A stretch of DNA of 64,000 nt from Pantoea rodasii (GCF_002095465.1 NZ_MLFP01000006.1:1-64000), one strand, 5' to 3'. Counted from the stretch's first letter, positions 27,072 through 34,419 are shown. Made by a program: numbers and translations. Notes: generated from the sequence alone by a model not told the origin.

Positions 27072-27256
27072 AAGATGATAAAGTAAAATTTAACGGCTAG
27101 CAAATCTATATACTTTTAATAAACAAACAGTTACGTATCACCGACACAATAAGATAAACTTCATAGGTCGCAAGAAGGCTGAACAAATTTTAGGTCTATT
27201 AGATATGTTCATCGTCAAATGCCGCAAAATCTTTAACCAAACATCTCTTTCGGCCA

Positions 27257-27469
27257 CTACTCACCAGTTATACGTTGCTTCATCTCGCGCTGGTGCTTGT
27301 GATAGTCCTCGTCACATTCAGCCGAGCAGAAGGCAGTATCAGCTATGACTTCTTCATCCTCGCACCAAATGCATTTACCGTTGCGGCTAACTAGCCTCGG
27401 CTTACGTGCTGACATTGACGCTGCCAGATGGGCTTCTTCGCGCTCTTGTGCCAGATCTGCATCATCCAA
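27257..27469 (-). CDS. Small C4 zinc-ribbon protein
   Basis: 70 residues; KCIWCEDEEVIADTAFCSAE is a C-x2-C...C-x3-C metal-binding pattern at ~33-52, flanked by charged helices (LAQEREEAHLAASMS and HKHQREMKQRITG). It resembles small DksA/TraR-like or zinc-ribbon phage proteins; which one is unclear. Downstream of cI in the rex-like position. Confidence 0.6.
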   Translation of the reverse strand: MDDADLAQEREEAHLAASMSARKPRLVSRNGKCIWCEDEEVIADTAFCSAECDEDYHKHQREMKQRITGE

Positions 27470-27507
27470 AATGATTCTCCTTAATTATCATACCTATCTT
27501 CCTGCGA

Positions 27508-27606
27508 TTAGCCGCCTGGTGCATAAGCTCCACTTGCGATGAACCATACCAGGAGTGCTATACCAGCAACAATGATCGCTACTGGAAACAGATATCCAAT
27601 TTTCAC
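27508..27606 (-). CDS. Tiny membrane peptide (32 aa, GTG start)
   Basis: MKIGYLFPVAIIVAGIALLV then WFIASGAYAPGG: one membrane helix with a glycine-rich tail. GAGG lies ~10 bases before the GTG. Similar short peptides are familiar from other enterobacterial prophages. Second of two tandem peptides downstream of cI. Confidence 0.5.
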   Translation of the reverse strand: MKIGYLFPVAIIVAGIALLVWFIASGAYAPGG

Positions 27607-27637
27607 TTAAAATCTAGCCTCGTTACGTTAACTACAA

Positions 27638-27715
27638 CTACGGCCTCATCAGCCAGAATAAAGCTATGATGCTAATGACGATAATTATTACTGTCCGCAC
27701 ATACTCATCTGGCAT
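27638..27715 (-). CDS. Tiny membrane peptide (25 aa)
   Basis: MPDEYVRTVIIIVISIIALF then WLMRP: a single hydrophobic helix with charged ends. The ATG has GGGAG five bases upstream. It lies 38 bases past the cI stop on the same strand, so it may be made in the lysogen from the repressor transcript. Confidence 0.5.
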   Translation of the reverse strand: MPDEYVRTVIIIVISIIALFWLMRP

Positions 27716-27753
27716 TTACACTCCCAACAAGCGGTGTTTCGGATCAACGAGTC

Positions 27754-28431
27754 TTACACCAACCGCAACTTAGTCTCAATCGCTACGCCAATGATCTTGC
27801 AGTTACCGTTTATAGGAGTCATAGGCCACTGTGGGTTTAATCCTTTCAGGTACTTCTGATTGCCATCAATCACCAGCTTTTTGAACGTAGCTTCGTTATC
27901 ATCCACCAGTTTGGCGATTACGAGATTACCATTCGCAGCTTCGCGTCCGGTATCGAACAGTACGAACGTGCCTTCAGGAATGCTCAACCCCATCGGCGCT
28001 GTCATAGAATCGCCTTCGACCTCAAGCCAGAACGCATCGCCTTGCAAATGAGCGTCAGATTCAAGCCACAGGTCGATGTCTTTCAGTGAGTAGGGCTCAC
28101 ACGCCTCTGCCCACGCACCGGCCTGAACTTTGCTAAGAACGGGATATCGGACGCCGCGAGAGTAGGGAACCGGATTGGCAACATTGGCATCAATAGTTGC
28201 AGGAGAATGCAGTGAGTCCAGCCAGCCATTAGCCAAACCTAGAGACGCCTCTATCTTGCGCGCCATCTTATCACCGACATTCCTTACGCTTTTTTCGCCC
28301 AATAACTGGCTGAATTGGGACGCGCTAATTCCCAAAAGGTCAGCAAAGCTGGCCTTAGTGTTACCGCTGGACGCCAAATGCTTTTTGAGCATTTGCTCCA
28401 GATTTGCTTTGCGAATGTCTTTATTTTCCAT
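27754..28431 (-). CDS. cI: CI repressor (S24 autopeptidase)
   Basis: 225 residues. N-terminal HTH (ASFADLLGISASQFSQLLGE, ~27-46), linker with the Ala-Gly cleavage site VQAGAWAEA (~102), and a LexA-like peptidase with the serine in VEGDSMTAPMG (~138) and the lysine in NLVIAKLVDD (~173). It keeps the prophage dormant by binding OL and OR and is cleaved after DNA damage through RecA. Divergent from cro. Confidence 0.94.
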   Translation of the reverse strand: MENKDIRKANLEQMLKKHLASSGNTKASFADLLGISASQFSQLLGEKSVRNVGDKMARKIEASLGLANGWLDSLHSPATIDANVANPVPYSRGVRYPVLSKVQAGAWAEACEPYSLKDIDLWLESDAHLQGDAFWLEVEGDSMTAPMGLSIPEGTFVLFDTGREAANGNLVIAKLVDDNEATFKKLVIDGNQKYLKGLNPQWPMTPINGNCKIIGVAIETKLRLV

Positions 28432-28449
28432 TCATTGATTCTCACACCA

Positions 28450-28517
28450 TTTAGCAATTCGATAAATATGCAAAATGCTAAACTGAGCTTGATTGTAATT
28501 TATCATAAAGCTAAACT
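28450..28517 (+). promoter_or_regulatory. OR operators, pR and pRM region
   Basis: Sites of the OL type: 28,450-28,466 (TTTAGCAATTCGATAAA) and 28,499-28,515 (TTTATCATAAAGCTAAA), plus a weaker GCTAAA half-site at about 28,477-28,482. A rightward promoter overlaps the last: -35 TTGATT (28,489-28,494) and -10 TAAACT (28,512-28,517), spacing 17. Confidence 0.75.
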
Positions 28518-28542
28518 GATTTCGTTAATTAAGGAGGCACCG

Positions 28543-28776
28543 ATGGGTAACGAATTACTCCGCTGGCGCAAAGAGGCAACCAATGATGATTGGGTTCGCC
28601 TTGCAGCTCTGGCTAAAACGTCTGTTGGCTACCTTGACCAGATTGCATATGGATTCCGCCGCGCATCACCAGGCAAAGCATCCGCAATCGAGGAAGCCAG
28701 TAAGCACTTCTCCGGTTATGTACCGGTTAACAAAGAAAATTTGGTGTTCGCACCGCAGCGTGCATCAGCAGCTTAA
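28543..28776 (+). CDS. cro: Cro-like repressor
   Basis: 77 residues from the ATG at 28,543 behind AAGGAGG. LAALAKTSVGYLDQIAYGFR (~19-38) forms the HTH. It is the first gene from pR and diverges from cI, the defining Cro position. It should turn down early transcription by binding the shared operators. Confidence 0.88.
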   Translation: MGNELLRWRKEATNDDWVRLAALAKTSVGYLDQIAYGFRRASPGKASAIEEASKHFSGYVPVNKENLVFAPQRASAA

Positions 28777-28784
28777 GCATTTTC

Positions 28785-28829
28785 CGCTCTCTAAAAACGG
28801 ACAACCTGTCCTACGTCGCTGAAAAGCGA
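28785..28829 (+). promoter_or_regulatory. nutR: nutR (boxA and boxB)
   Basis: boxA-like CGCTCTCTAAAA (28,785-28,796) followed by boxB hairpin TCGCT-GAAA-AGCGA (28,816-28,829). The loop is identical to that in nutL while the stem bases co-vary. It lies between cro and cII as in lambda. Confidence 0.8.
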
Positions 28830-28910
28830 ATCCAATGAAACAAACACATCAAACGTGGCATTTGCTTCGGCTTTGTCACGTCTATCAACTTCTAAAAGGA
28901 ATTATCGAAT

Positions 28911-29180
28911 ATGGACAGTGCAAGAAACAGCAAGTTAATCAATGAAGTGGAAACAGAACTCCGATCTCGCCTGACACACAAAGGCCAGCGTGTTTTGGCT
29001 GATGAAGCTGGATGGCATGAATCGAAAGTAAGCCGCTTAAACCTGCGCGATATGGCAACGGTTTTCGTGCTGCTGGAGAAGGTATGGGAAACGAGCCTGA
29101 TTGCAGAGGTTGCCCGACAAGCGGTAGCTGCTGCGATGGGAAAAGAAAAGGCTTCTTGCGCTGGAACGCTCGAAGCCTAG
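28911..29180 (+). CDS. cII: CII transcriptional activator
   Basis: 89 residues, lambda CII type: NSKLINEVETELRSRL, then HTH GQRVLADEAGWHESKVSRLN (~26-45), then FVLLEKVWETSLIAEVARQA. CII activates the establishment promoters for cI and int and decides lysogeny. It follows nutR and precedes O. Confidence 0.88.
   Translation: MDSARNSKLINEVETELRSRLTHKGQRVLADEAGWHESKVSRLNLRDMATVFVLLEKVWETSLIAEVARQAVAAAMGKEKASCAGTLEA
28920..28933 (-). promoter_or_regulatory. CII-binding site of pRE
   Basis: GCAA-N6-GCAA on the plus strand, i.e. TTGC-N6-TTGC for a leftward promoter, inside the first codons of cII. Lambda pRE has its CII site in the same place. It would drive cI from an upstream start. Confidence 0.75.
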
Positions 29181-29216
29181 TAGCAATTTGCGAACACAAA
29201 TAACTGGAGAAAATTA

Positions 29217-29267
29217 TGCCAGGACTAACTGGATATGTAAACAGTGGCGGGTCACTTTATGAGTAAT
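29217..29267 (+). CDS. Leader peptide overlapping the O start (16 aa), tentative
   Basis: MPGLTGYVNSGGSLYE with GGAG eight bases upstream; its end TATGAGTAA contains the O ATG. O itself lacks a strong ribosome site, so coupled translation from this small frame is plausible. Confidence 0.4.
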
Positions 29268-30185
29268 CTTGCCCATGACAATGTTTCACCAATCAGGCCT
29301 GATTTGCAGGTCTTGGAGCGCCGTGTGGTCGATACCGATAATGGGTTTACCAGAATCGCTAACGAGCTACTGGAGGCTATCGCAAGCGCCGATTTAACAG
29401 CGCGTCAGTTGAAACTGATGTTGGCTTATGTCCGCAAGACTTACGGTTTCAACAAGAAAACAGATCGCATTGCTGACGAGCAGATTGCTCAACTCACCGG
29501 GCTATCAAGGCAGAACGTCAATAAGGCAAAAAAAGAACTGCTTTCAATGAATTGCCTGTTAATGGATGGGGGGTTAATCGGCGTTAACAAAGAGGTTTCA
29601 GCGTGGCATTTCAGCAAGTGTCTCCAAGTTAGCAATTTAGTCTCTAATCCAGAGACAAAAACTGTCTCTAACCTAGAGACTTTACCTGTCTCTAACCCGG
29701 AGACACACAAAAGACATTATTCTAAAGACAAGAAAGACATTAATTATTCGTCCGAGAATTCTGGCGAATCCTCTGACCCACCCTCTGAAAATATTCCGGC
29801 TATCCGACCTGATGCAGCCATCCAAACTCCGAAAGGGGACAAATGGGGTACAGCTGACGATCTCAAAGCAGCCGAATGGATATTTTCTAAAGTTCGCAAT
29901 GTGTCGCCCACTACCCAGCAACCTAACTGGCCGGCATGGGCGAACGATATCCGCCTGGCGCGCAACGCGCTGAAATGCACGCATCTGGAAATCTGTGAAG
30001 TATTCAAATGGGCCAATGCTGACGCCTTCTGGCAGACCAATGTCTTGAGCCCTGCAAAACTTCGGCAGAAGTGGGACACGCTTAAAGCACAGATGAATCA
30101 GCCTAATCGAAACCGACCTGTATCGGCGGATCACCAACCAGCTGCCCACTGGAACAGTGAAGAAGCCTGGGAGAATTTCATATGA
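29259..30185 (+). CDS. O: Replication initiator O
   Basis: About 308 residues from the ATG at 29,259 (MSNLAHDNVSPIRPDLQVLE); a GTG five codons earlier is possible. The N-terminal winged-helix domain (NGFTRIANELLEAIASADLT, TDRIADEQIAQLTGLSRQNV) binds the origin, which lies inside the gene as in lambda and gives the repeated peptide VSNxET at ~130-155. The C-terminal part (LKAAEWIFSKVRNV, WANDIRLARN) should contact P. Confidence 0.9.
   Translation: MSNLAHDNVSPIRPDLQVLERRVVDTDNGFTRIANELLEAIASADLTARQLKLMLAYVRKTYGFNKKTDRIADEQIAQLTGLSRQNVNKAKKELLSMNCLLMDGGLIGVNKEVSAWHFSKCLQVSNLVSNPETKTVSNLETLPVSNPETHKRHYSKDKKDINYSSENSGESSDPPSENIPAIRPDAAIQTPKGDKWGTADDLKAAEWIFSKVRNVSPTTQQPNWPAWANDIRLARNALKCTHLEICEVFKWANADAFWQTNVLSPAKLRQKWDTLKAQMNQPNRNRPVSADHQPAAHWNSEEAWENFI
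29639..29705 (+). other. Phage replication origin iterons inside O
   Basis: Three copies of a dyad TGTCTCTAA-(C/T)CC-GAGACA-like sequence with the TCTC starting at 29,641, 29,665 and 29,689, an exact 24-base period (about 2.3 helical turns). A degenerate fourth copy may start at 29,621. Lambda has four iterons in the same place. Confidence 0.8.
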
Positions 30186-30295
30186 GACAACTCGTAGCAG
30201 CCATCAACAGCCGCGACAGCAATGCGCTCGCCCGTATGGCCGGAGATGCACCGCAGCCTGCCGATCGCCGTCTTCACCTTGAAGTCGAAAAATGA
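30182..30295 (+). CDS. Small protein between O and P (37 aa)
   Basis: MRQLVAAINSRDSNALARMA start. Its ATG overlaps the O stop and its stop overlaps the P start, each by four bases. Function unknown; the tight coupling supports a genuine gene. Confidence 0.55.
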   Translation: MRQLVAAINSRDSNALARMAGDAPQPADRRLHLEVEK

Positions 30296-30876
30296 TGAAC
30301 GAGTTTTTTGACGGCCTGAAGCAGGTTTTCCCGGCATCAGTAAGCACCGCCTGGCGTACGCCTAATGATGAAGCAGCGGCAAAGCGTCAATGGATTGCGG
30401 CCTTCGCCGAGAACGGCATTACCAGCAAAACACAGCTGGCGGCCGGAATGCGGCAGGCGCGCGCCAGCGGATCACCGTTCCTGCCATCGCCCGGCCAGTT
30501 CATCACCTGGTGCAAGCAGTCATCATTCAGCGCCGCTGGCCTGCCAGACGAAGATTCACTGTATTCCCTGGTGATGACCTACTGCGCCAAACGTGGCGGT
30601 TACGTTACAGCAGAAGACTATCCGTGGGGCAGCAACGCCGAATACTGGATGGTCACCGGCCTGTACAGCATGATGCGCGCTAACAATCTGAGTGAACCCG
30701 AGCTGCGCGTGAAATGCCGCTCTGAGCTGCGCAAGATGTCACAGCGCATCGAAGCTGGAGAAGAAATACCCGAGCCGTGTAAGCAGCTGTTAAAGCTCTC
30801 CATCCCATCAACCACCGAGAAAGCGCAGGAAGGCGTTGCGATGCTGCGTGCCACCCTGAAGCGAGGTAAATCATGA
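30292..30876 (+). CDS. P: Replication protein P
   Basis: 194 residues of the lambda P family: MNEFFDGLKQVFPASVSTAW, ASGSPFLPSPGQFITWCKQ and a C-terminal helical part. P carries host DnaB helicase to O at the origin. Directly coupled to the small gene upstream. The 185 bases after its stop contain only a possible relic frame. Confidence 0.88.
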   Translation: MMNEFFDGLKQVFPASVSTAWRTPNDEAAAKRQWIAAFAENGITSKTQLAAGMRQARASGSPFLPSPGQFITWCKQSSFSAAGLPDEDSLYSLVMTYCAKRGGYVTAEDYPWGSNAEYWMVTGLYSMMRANNLSEPELRVKCRSELRKMSQRIEAGEEIPEPCKQLLKLSIPSTTEKAQEGVAMLRATLKRGKS

Positions 30877-31061
30877 GCAGGGTCACCTAAAACCGATCGT
30901 ACGGCGTTGATAGCCCTCAAAGTGGAGGGGGTATATTCGCAACGCAAAAAATCAATAAGTTCTGCTTTACGTTTCAAGGTGTGAATTTGACTTGCACTTT
31001 ACCGGTAACATCTTATTTTCTGAAGGTACGCTCAATACACACAAACTGAAGAGGGATATTT

Positions 31062-31199
31062 ATGGCTAAGCATCATTTTCTGAAATCACTTGAAATTACA
31101 GCAATTGTCATTTTCGCGCTGGTATTGGCTTACTTAGCTATTACCGGAATCTTATCATCAATGGGCATTGACCACTCCTGGGCTTACCCTCATCGTTAA
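31062..31199 (+). CDS. Small membrane protein (45 aa)
   Basis: MAKHHFLKSLEITAIVIFAL then VLAYLAITGIL: one membrane helix at ~11-31, with a short outer tail ending WAYPHR. GAGGG precedes the ATG. Between P and ninB; unknown function. Confidence 0.55.
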   Translation: MAKHHFLKSLEITAIVIFALVLAYLAITGILSSMGIDHSWAYPHR

Positions 31200-31255
31200 G
31201 TAAATTAAGCACCAGGGAAATCAAGTAAAACTTAAAAATAAACTAATTAAACTAT

Positions 31256-31783
31256 ATGGCCGACATCTCGAAAAATGGGGTTCGGTTGCACAAATCGAAC
31301 TTCCTCGCCGTGGGGCAACAGTTACTCCCATTGCTCGAATCTGGCGACTGCTACCGGCTAATCCTCAGGCCGTGGAAAGAAAAACGTAGCCTTTCACAGA
31401 ACAGCCTGGTCCATATGTGGTTTGGCGAGATCAGCGAATACCTCATCAAGTCTGGTCGTATCGACGCCACACCTGATTGGGTAAAGCGCAACCTCAAGCG
31501 CACTTACCTTGGCTGCGAAAAGATTACATATACCGACTTCGTTACCGGCGAGAAGGTCACCACCTACGAGCCGCGCCACACATCCAGCCTTGATACAGGA
31601 GATATGCACTTCTTCCTCAATCAGGTTGAACAGTGGTGCGCGCAGTTCGGGCTGGCATTGACCATTCCGCACGATAGCGAATATCAAAAACTGAAGGATA
31701 ATCAAAAATGCCTAAGAAAACATGGTCAGATAAGGATCTGGCTTACATCGAGCGCGTCGCCGGAAAGGTTCCTGTGCCCGTGA
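31256..31783 (+). CDS. ninB: NinB-like recombination protein
   Basis: Matches NinB-like phage proteins: LRPWKEKRSLSQNSLVHMWF, DWVKRNLKRTYLG and RHTSSLDTGDMHFFLNQVEQ. NinB helps single-strand annealing and repair. The natural end is probably near KLKDNQ (residue ~149); the last ~27 residues overlap the next gene by 76 bases and look like run-on, perhaps from a miscounted A5 run at about 31,705. No good ribosome site precedes the ATG. Confidence 0.72.
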   Translation: MADISKNGVRLHKSNFLAVGQQLLPLLESGDCYRLILRPWKEKRSLSQNSLVHMWFGEISEYLIKSGRIDATPDWVKRNLKRTYLGCEKITYTDFVTGEKVTTYEPRHTSSLDTGDMHFFLNQVEQWCAQFGLALTIPHDSEYQKLKDNQKCLRKHGQIRIWLTSSASPERFLCP

Positions 31784-31926
31784 TGGCAGCCGCTATAAAC
31801 AAATCGGTGTCAGCTGTTACAGGTAAGGCCCACTCGCTTGGGCTAAAGCTGAAGGTACCAGCAATCATCCTCAATAAATATTGGCCCGATTACGCGCATA
31901 AGGACCGCACAGACGAAGCGTCATAA
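31708..31926 (+). CDS. Small helix-turn-helix protein (72 aa)
   Basis: MPKKTWSDKDLAYIERVAGK, VPVPVMAAAINKSVSAVTGK: a homeodomain-like or SANT-like HTH. Phage nin regions often carry such small DNA-binding proteins. No exact family assigned. Confidence 0.6.
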   Translation: MPKKTWSDKDLAYIERVAGKVPVPVMAAAINKSVSAVTGKAHSLGLKLKVPAIILNKYWPDYAHKDRTDEAS

Positions 31927-32082
31927 TTCATTCATGCAATTCTGCAATAACAACCTAATATTTAGAACAGAACACAGATAACGTTCGAAGTTTTAACCAC
32001 GTCTTTTCTGTAATAACTTTAAAACTTCCGGGTCCGTATGAATATGAATTAGGGCCAGATGTTATCATGTGGAGAAAATCTG

Positions 32083-32409
32083 ATGAAATCAGGACTTGAA
32101 GCAGGTTGCGTTGCCTTGGTGATTGACTCAGTGAATCCAGAGAATGTCGGCAAGTCTGTAACATTACTGAGTTGGTTCGAGGCTGAAGAATTTTTTAACG
32201 CCCCAGATGGTACTCGTGGACAAATGCCCTCTAACACAGGTGGCTGGCTGTGTGTCGGTGACATTGTATGTGTTGGCAAAATGTCCGTCTCGCTAAGAGA
32301 TTTCAGAAATTATGGCTGGTGTATTTTCCCATCCATATACCTTATGCCGCTCAAGGGCGACGACCTCAGATATTTTGATGACCGCAATAAGGAGAGGTGC
32401 AATGCCTGA
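32083..32409 (+). CDS. Conserved phage protein of unknown function (108 aa)
   Basis: Start at the ATG behind GGAG (MKSGLEAGCVALVIDSVNPE). The layout, a small beta-barrel-like protein with GGWLCVGDIVCVG, is common in nin regions. Its stop overlaps the ninG start by eight bases. Confidence 0.65.
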   Translation: MKSGLEAGCVALVIDSVNPENVGKSVTLLSWFEAEEFFNAPDGTRGQMPSNTGGWLCVGDIVCVGKMSVSLRDFRNYGWCIFPSIYLMPLKGDDLRYFDDRNKERCNA

Positions 32410-33016
32410 AGAAAGGAAAGCACCGAAGGTACGTAAATGCAGAATATGCAAAAAGCGCTATAAGCCTCTTACTCTTTATCAATGGTGGTGTTGCGAAGAG
32501 CACCAGGACGAACTGATAAAGCAACTCGCAACAGCTGCCAGAAAGAAACGAATACAGCAGCAGGAGCAGGTCAGGAAGAAAGAAGCACAGCAGGAAAAAC
32601 GTCACCTCAAGATCCGCAAGTTAGCACTTAAGCCCCTCAGCCACTTCCACAAACAAGCTCAAGCCGCCTTCAACGAGTTTATCCGCACACGCGACGCCGA
32701 CGATCCATGCATAAGCTGCGGTCGCTTTCGCGATGGAAAATATGACGCTGGTCATTACCGCACTCGCGGGGCATCGCCGGCCACACGTTATGACGAAACC
32801 AACTGCCATAAGCAGTGCGTTCCCTGCAATCAGCATCTCTCAGGAAACATCGAAAACTACACGCCAAACCTGATTAAGAAAATCGGGCAGGATGCTTTCG
32901 ATCTCTTGATGGGCCAGCACCCGGTGGTTAAGTGGACGCGTGAAGAGTTGCAGGAACTAGCGTCGCACTACCGGCAGAAAACCAGAGAGCTAATAAAGCA
33001 ATCAGAGGCGGCATGA
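32402..33016 (+). CDS. ninG: NinG (Rap) recombination nuclease
   Basis: 204 residues, the same as lambda NinG. Zinc site KCRICKKRYKP with WWCCEEHQDEL at the N-terminus, a charged coiled coil, and the HNH-like nuclease block CISCGRFRDGKYDAGHYRT, ETNCHKQCVPCNQHLSGN. It cuts Holliday junctions and D-loops during recombination. AAGGAG lies ahead of the ATG. Confidence 0.9.
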   Translation: MPEERKAPKVRKCRICKKRYKPLTLYQWWCCEEHQDELIKQLATAARKKRIQQQEQVRKKEAQQEKRHLKIRKLALKPLSHFHKQAQAAFNEFIRTRDADDPCISCGRFRDGKYDAGHYRTRGASPATRYDETNCHKQCVPCNQHLSGNIENYTPNLIKKIGQDAFDLLMGQHPVVKWTREELQELASHYRQKTRELIKQSEAA

Positions 33017-33258
33017 CCTGGCTAACCAGATTACTCAGCCGGGTTTATCCCTATCATCCCATCCCGATACTGAGTAAGCGTCCCCAGCTGCCCGGCAAGC
33101 CCTACAAAAATCACCAGACGGAGAAAGAAATGATCGCCGATTACCTTCGAGAAAAATGGCGGTTGCTCAGAATGTACCGCTCACGAAATACCTTCCCGGT
33201 CGATTACCGAATTATCAAGCACACCGCCAAAATCATGTGGATGAAACATGCGCATTGA
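33013..33258 (+). CDS. Hypothetical protein between ninG and Q (81 aa)
   Basis: MTWLTRLLSRVYPYHPIPIL start; basic, with the helix IADYLREKWRLLRMYRSR. ATGA overlap with ninG and an 11-base overlap with the next gene. Unknown function. Confidence 0.6.
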   Translation: MTWLTRLLSRVYPYHPIPILSKRPQLPGKPYKNHQTEKEMIADYLREKWRLLRMYRSRNTFPVDYRIIKHTAKIMWMKHAH

Positions 33259-33850
33259 ACGAGACTTCCAACAAATCGTCAGGCTTGCGGGTGTGCGCAG
33301 CGCTGCCGACATGCGACGACTGTTTGGTAATGGATGGAAGACCATCAATTCATCGCAACAGGCATGGGTTCGCCACATGCTCACAGTGTGGGGTCAGCAC
33401 CTGGGTAATGAAGATTACGATCGCGGAGAAGTAAACGTTATTGGCCGCCTTATGATGCGTTGCGAATGGAGTGAGCAGCAGGGCAGACAGATTGAGAAAA
33501 TCGTGTCAGAGCTACACTGTGAGGGTTTGCGCGGCGAAGAGTTATTCCGCAAAGCCCGTGACCTGCTAATCCCTCAATCAGCAACGGCAAACATCATTGC
33601 TCTCGCCAAAGAATCAGATGATGCTGCCTTTGTTGAATCAGTTATGGTGAAAACATTCGGTAAGGACAACCCGATTAAAAACGTAGCCAGATTACGATAT
33701 TGCAAACGCAAGAGCGTGCAAAACATCGGAGCATCCATGATCTATTTCACGGGTATCAGCACTAAGGAAGCCCGTAACAGAATGGAATGGGCGCTGGATA
33801 TTCTTGAGGGGGAAATGTTTTATGCAATCAAACGCGAAATGGAGAATTAA
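33248..33850 (+). CDS. Probable late antiterminator (Q-like / DUF1133-type)
   Basis: 200 residues. It is the last gene before the late region. The C-terminal part (DNPIKNVARLRYCKRKSVQN, GISTKEARNRMEWALDILEG) resembles proteins at the Q position in several lambdoid phages. A role in antitermination at the late promoter is inferred from position and resemblance; no metal motif or promoter was proven. Confidence 0.6.
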   Translation: MRIERDFQQIVRLAGVRSAADMRRLFGNGWKTINSSQQAWVRHMLTVWGQHLGNEDYDRGEVNVIGRLMMRCEWSEQQGRQIEKIVSELHCEGLRGEELFRKARDLLIPQSATANIIALAKESDDAAFVESVMVKTFGKDNPIKNVARLRYCKRKSVQNIGASMIYFTGISTKEARNRMEWALDILEGEMFYAIKREMEN

Positions 33851-33880
33851 ATTCCCTAGAATTAGAAGTGAAGAGAATAG

Positions 33881-33979
33881 ATGGCACAAATAGCTAAAGA
33901 CAAAGGGCATGTGACCTGGCATATTCACTTTACGCTCGGGAAGCAAAGCGGACTGAGCAGTTCCATCATAAGTGAGTGA
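33881..33979 (+). CDS. Possible small ORF after Q (32 aa)
   Basis: MAQIAKDKGHVTWHIHFTLG start, with AAGAG upstream, ending just before a strong terminator. It overlaps the place where the late promoter is expected, so it may be only leader RNA. Confidence 0.25.
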   Translation: MAQIAKDKGHVTWHIHFTLGKQSGLSSSIISE

Positions 33980-33986
33980 TTAAAAG

Positions 33987-34018
33987 CGCCACGGTTACCA
34001 GCCGTAGGCGTTTTTTTT
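33987..34018 (+). terminator. Strong terminator after Q (tR'-like)
   Basis: CGCC-ACGG stem pairs with CCGT-A-GGCG, followed by eight T. A terminator just past Q and before the late genes is the classical target of Q antitermination. Confidence 0.8.
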
Positions 34019-34063
34019 ATTTACTAAAATCATATAGTTTTAATCGAATGCTAAATTCTCTTT

Positions 34064-34170
34064 GCTACAACGAATCCCCCTGAGCGGAGGGGCAGAACAA
34101 TCGAAGTGCGTTAACATGCGGGTGTCGTTGATTGTTTGCGAGCCTACCGGGAGGCACCCGGCGCTGTAGC
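34064..34170 (+). ncRNA. Structured RNA element, copy A
   Basis: Closing stem GCTACA / TGTAGC encloses GAATCCCCC-GCGG-GGGGC, an ACAATC / GATTGT hairpin, and the CCGGG-AGGCA-CCCGG hairpin. First of five related copies between Q and holin; the most diverged in its centre. Strand chosen from the late transcription direction. Confidence 0.6.
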
Positions 34171-34238
34171 GACTATAATGCTTTCGTTGTCTGCTGGCTT
34201 AAATCATCTTTTGATAGTAACCCGGCATGTCAATTAAT

Positions 34239-34312
34239 CCGCCGTTAGCTTATTGGAAAGAGCGCTGGCTCTAATGCCAGAGGACGGGGTTAAATTCCTT
34301 GACGGCGGACCT
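34239..34312 (+). tRNA. tRNA-like sequence with a six-base anticodon loop
   Basis: Acceptor CCGCCGT / ACGGCGG, T8 A9, D-stem GCTT / GAGC with ATTGGAAA loop, anticodon stem CTGGC / GCCAG with loop TCTAAT, variable AGGA, T-arm CGGGG-TTAAATT-CCTTG. The 3' end reads A-CCT, not CCA. The anticodon loop is one base short; read with U33 first, the anticodon is CUA (amber). It may be a degenerate or non-canonical tRNA. Confidence 0.5.
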
Positions 34313-34419
34313 CTCCATCTCATGGATGCCTGAAAAAACGTATAAGCGTCAGGTGTCAGGTCATATAATTAAGATAAAAAACTTCACTTAAGTAATGCTT
34401 AACTATATGCTGGATTTAA

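Noticed and set aside
30618..30977. Minus-strand ORF over the end of P
   Set aside because: Mostly antisense to P; no ribosome site.
33692..33946. Minus-strand ORF over the end of the Q-like gene
   Set aside because: Shadow frame without ribosome site; composition differs from the morons.
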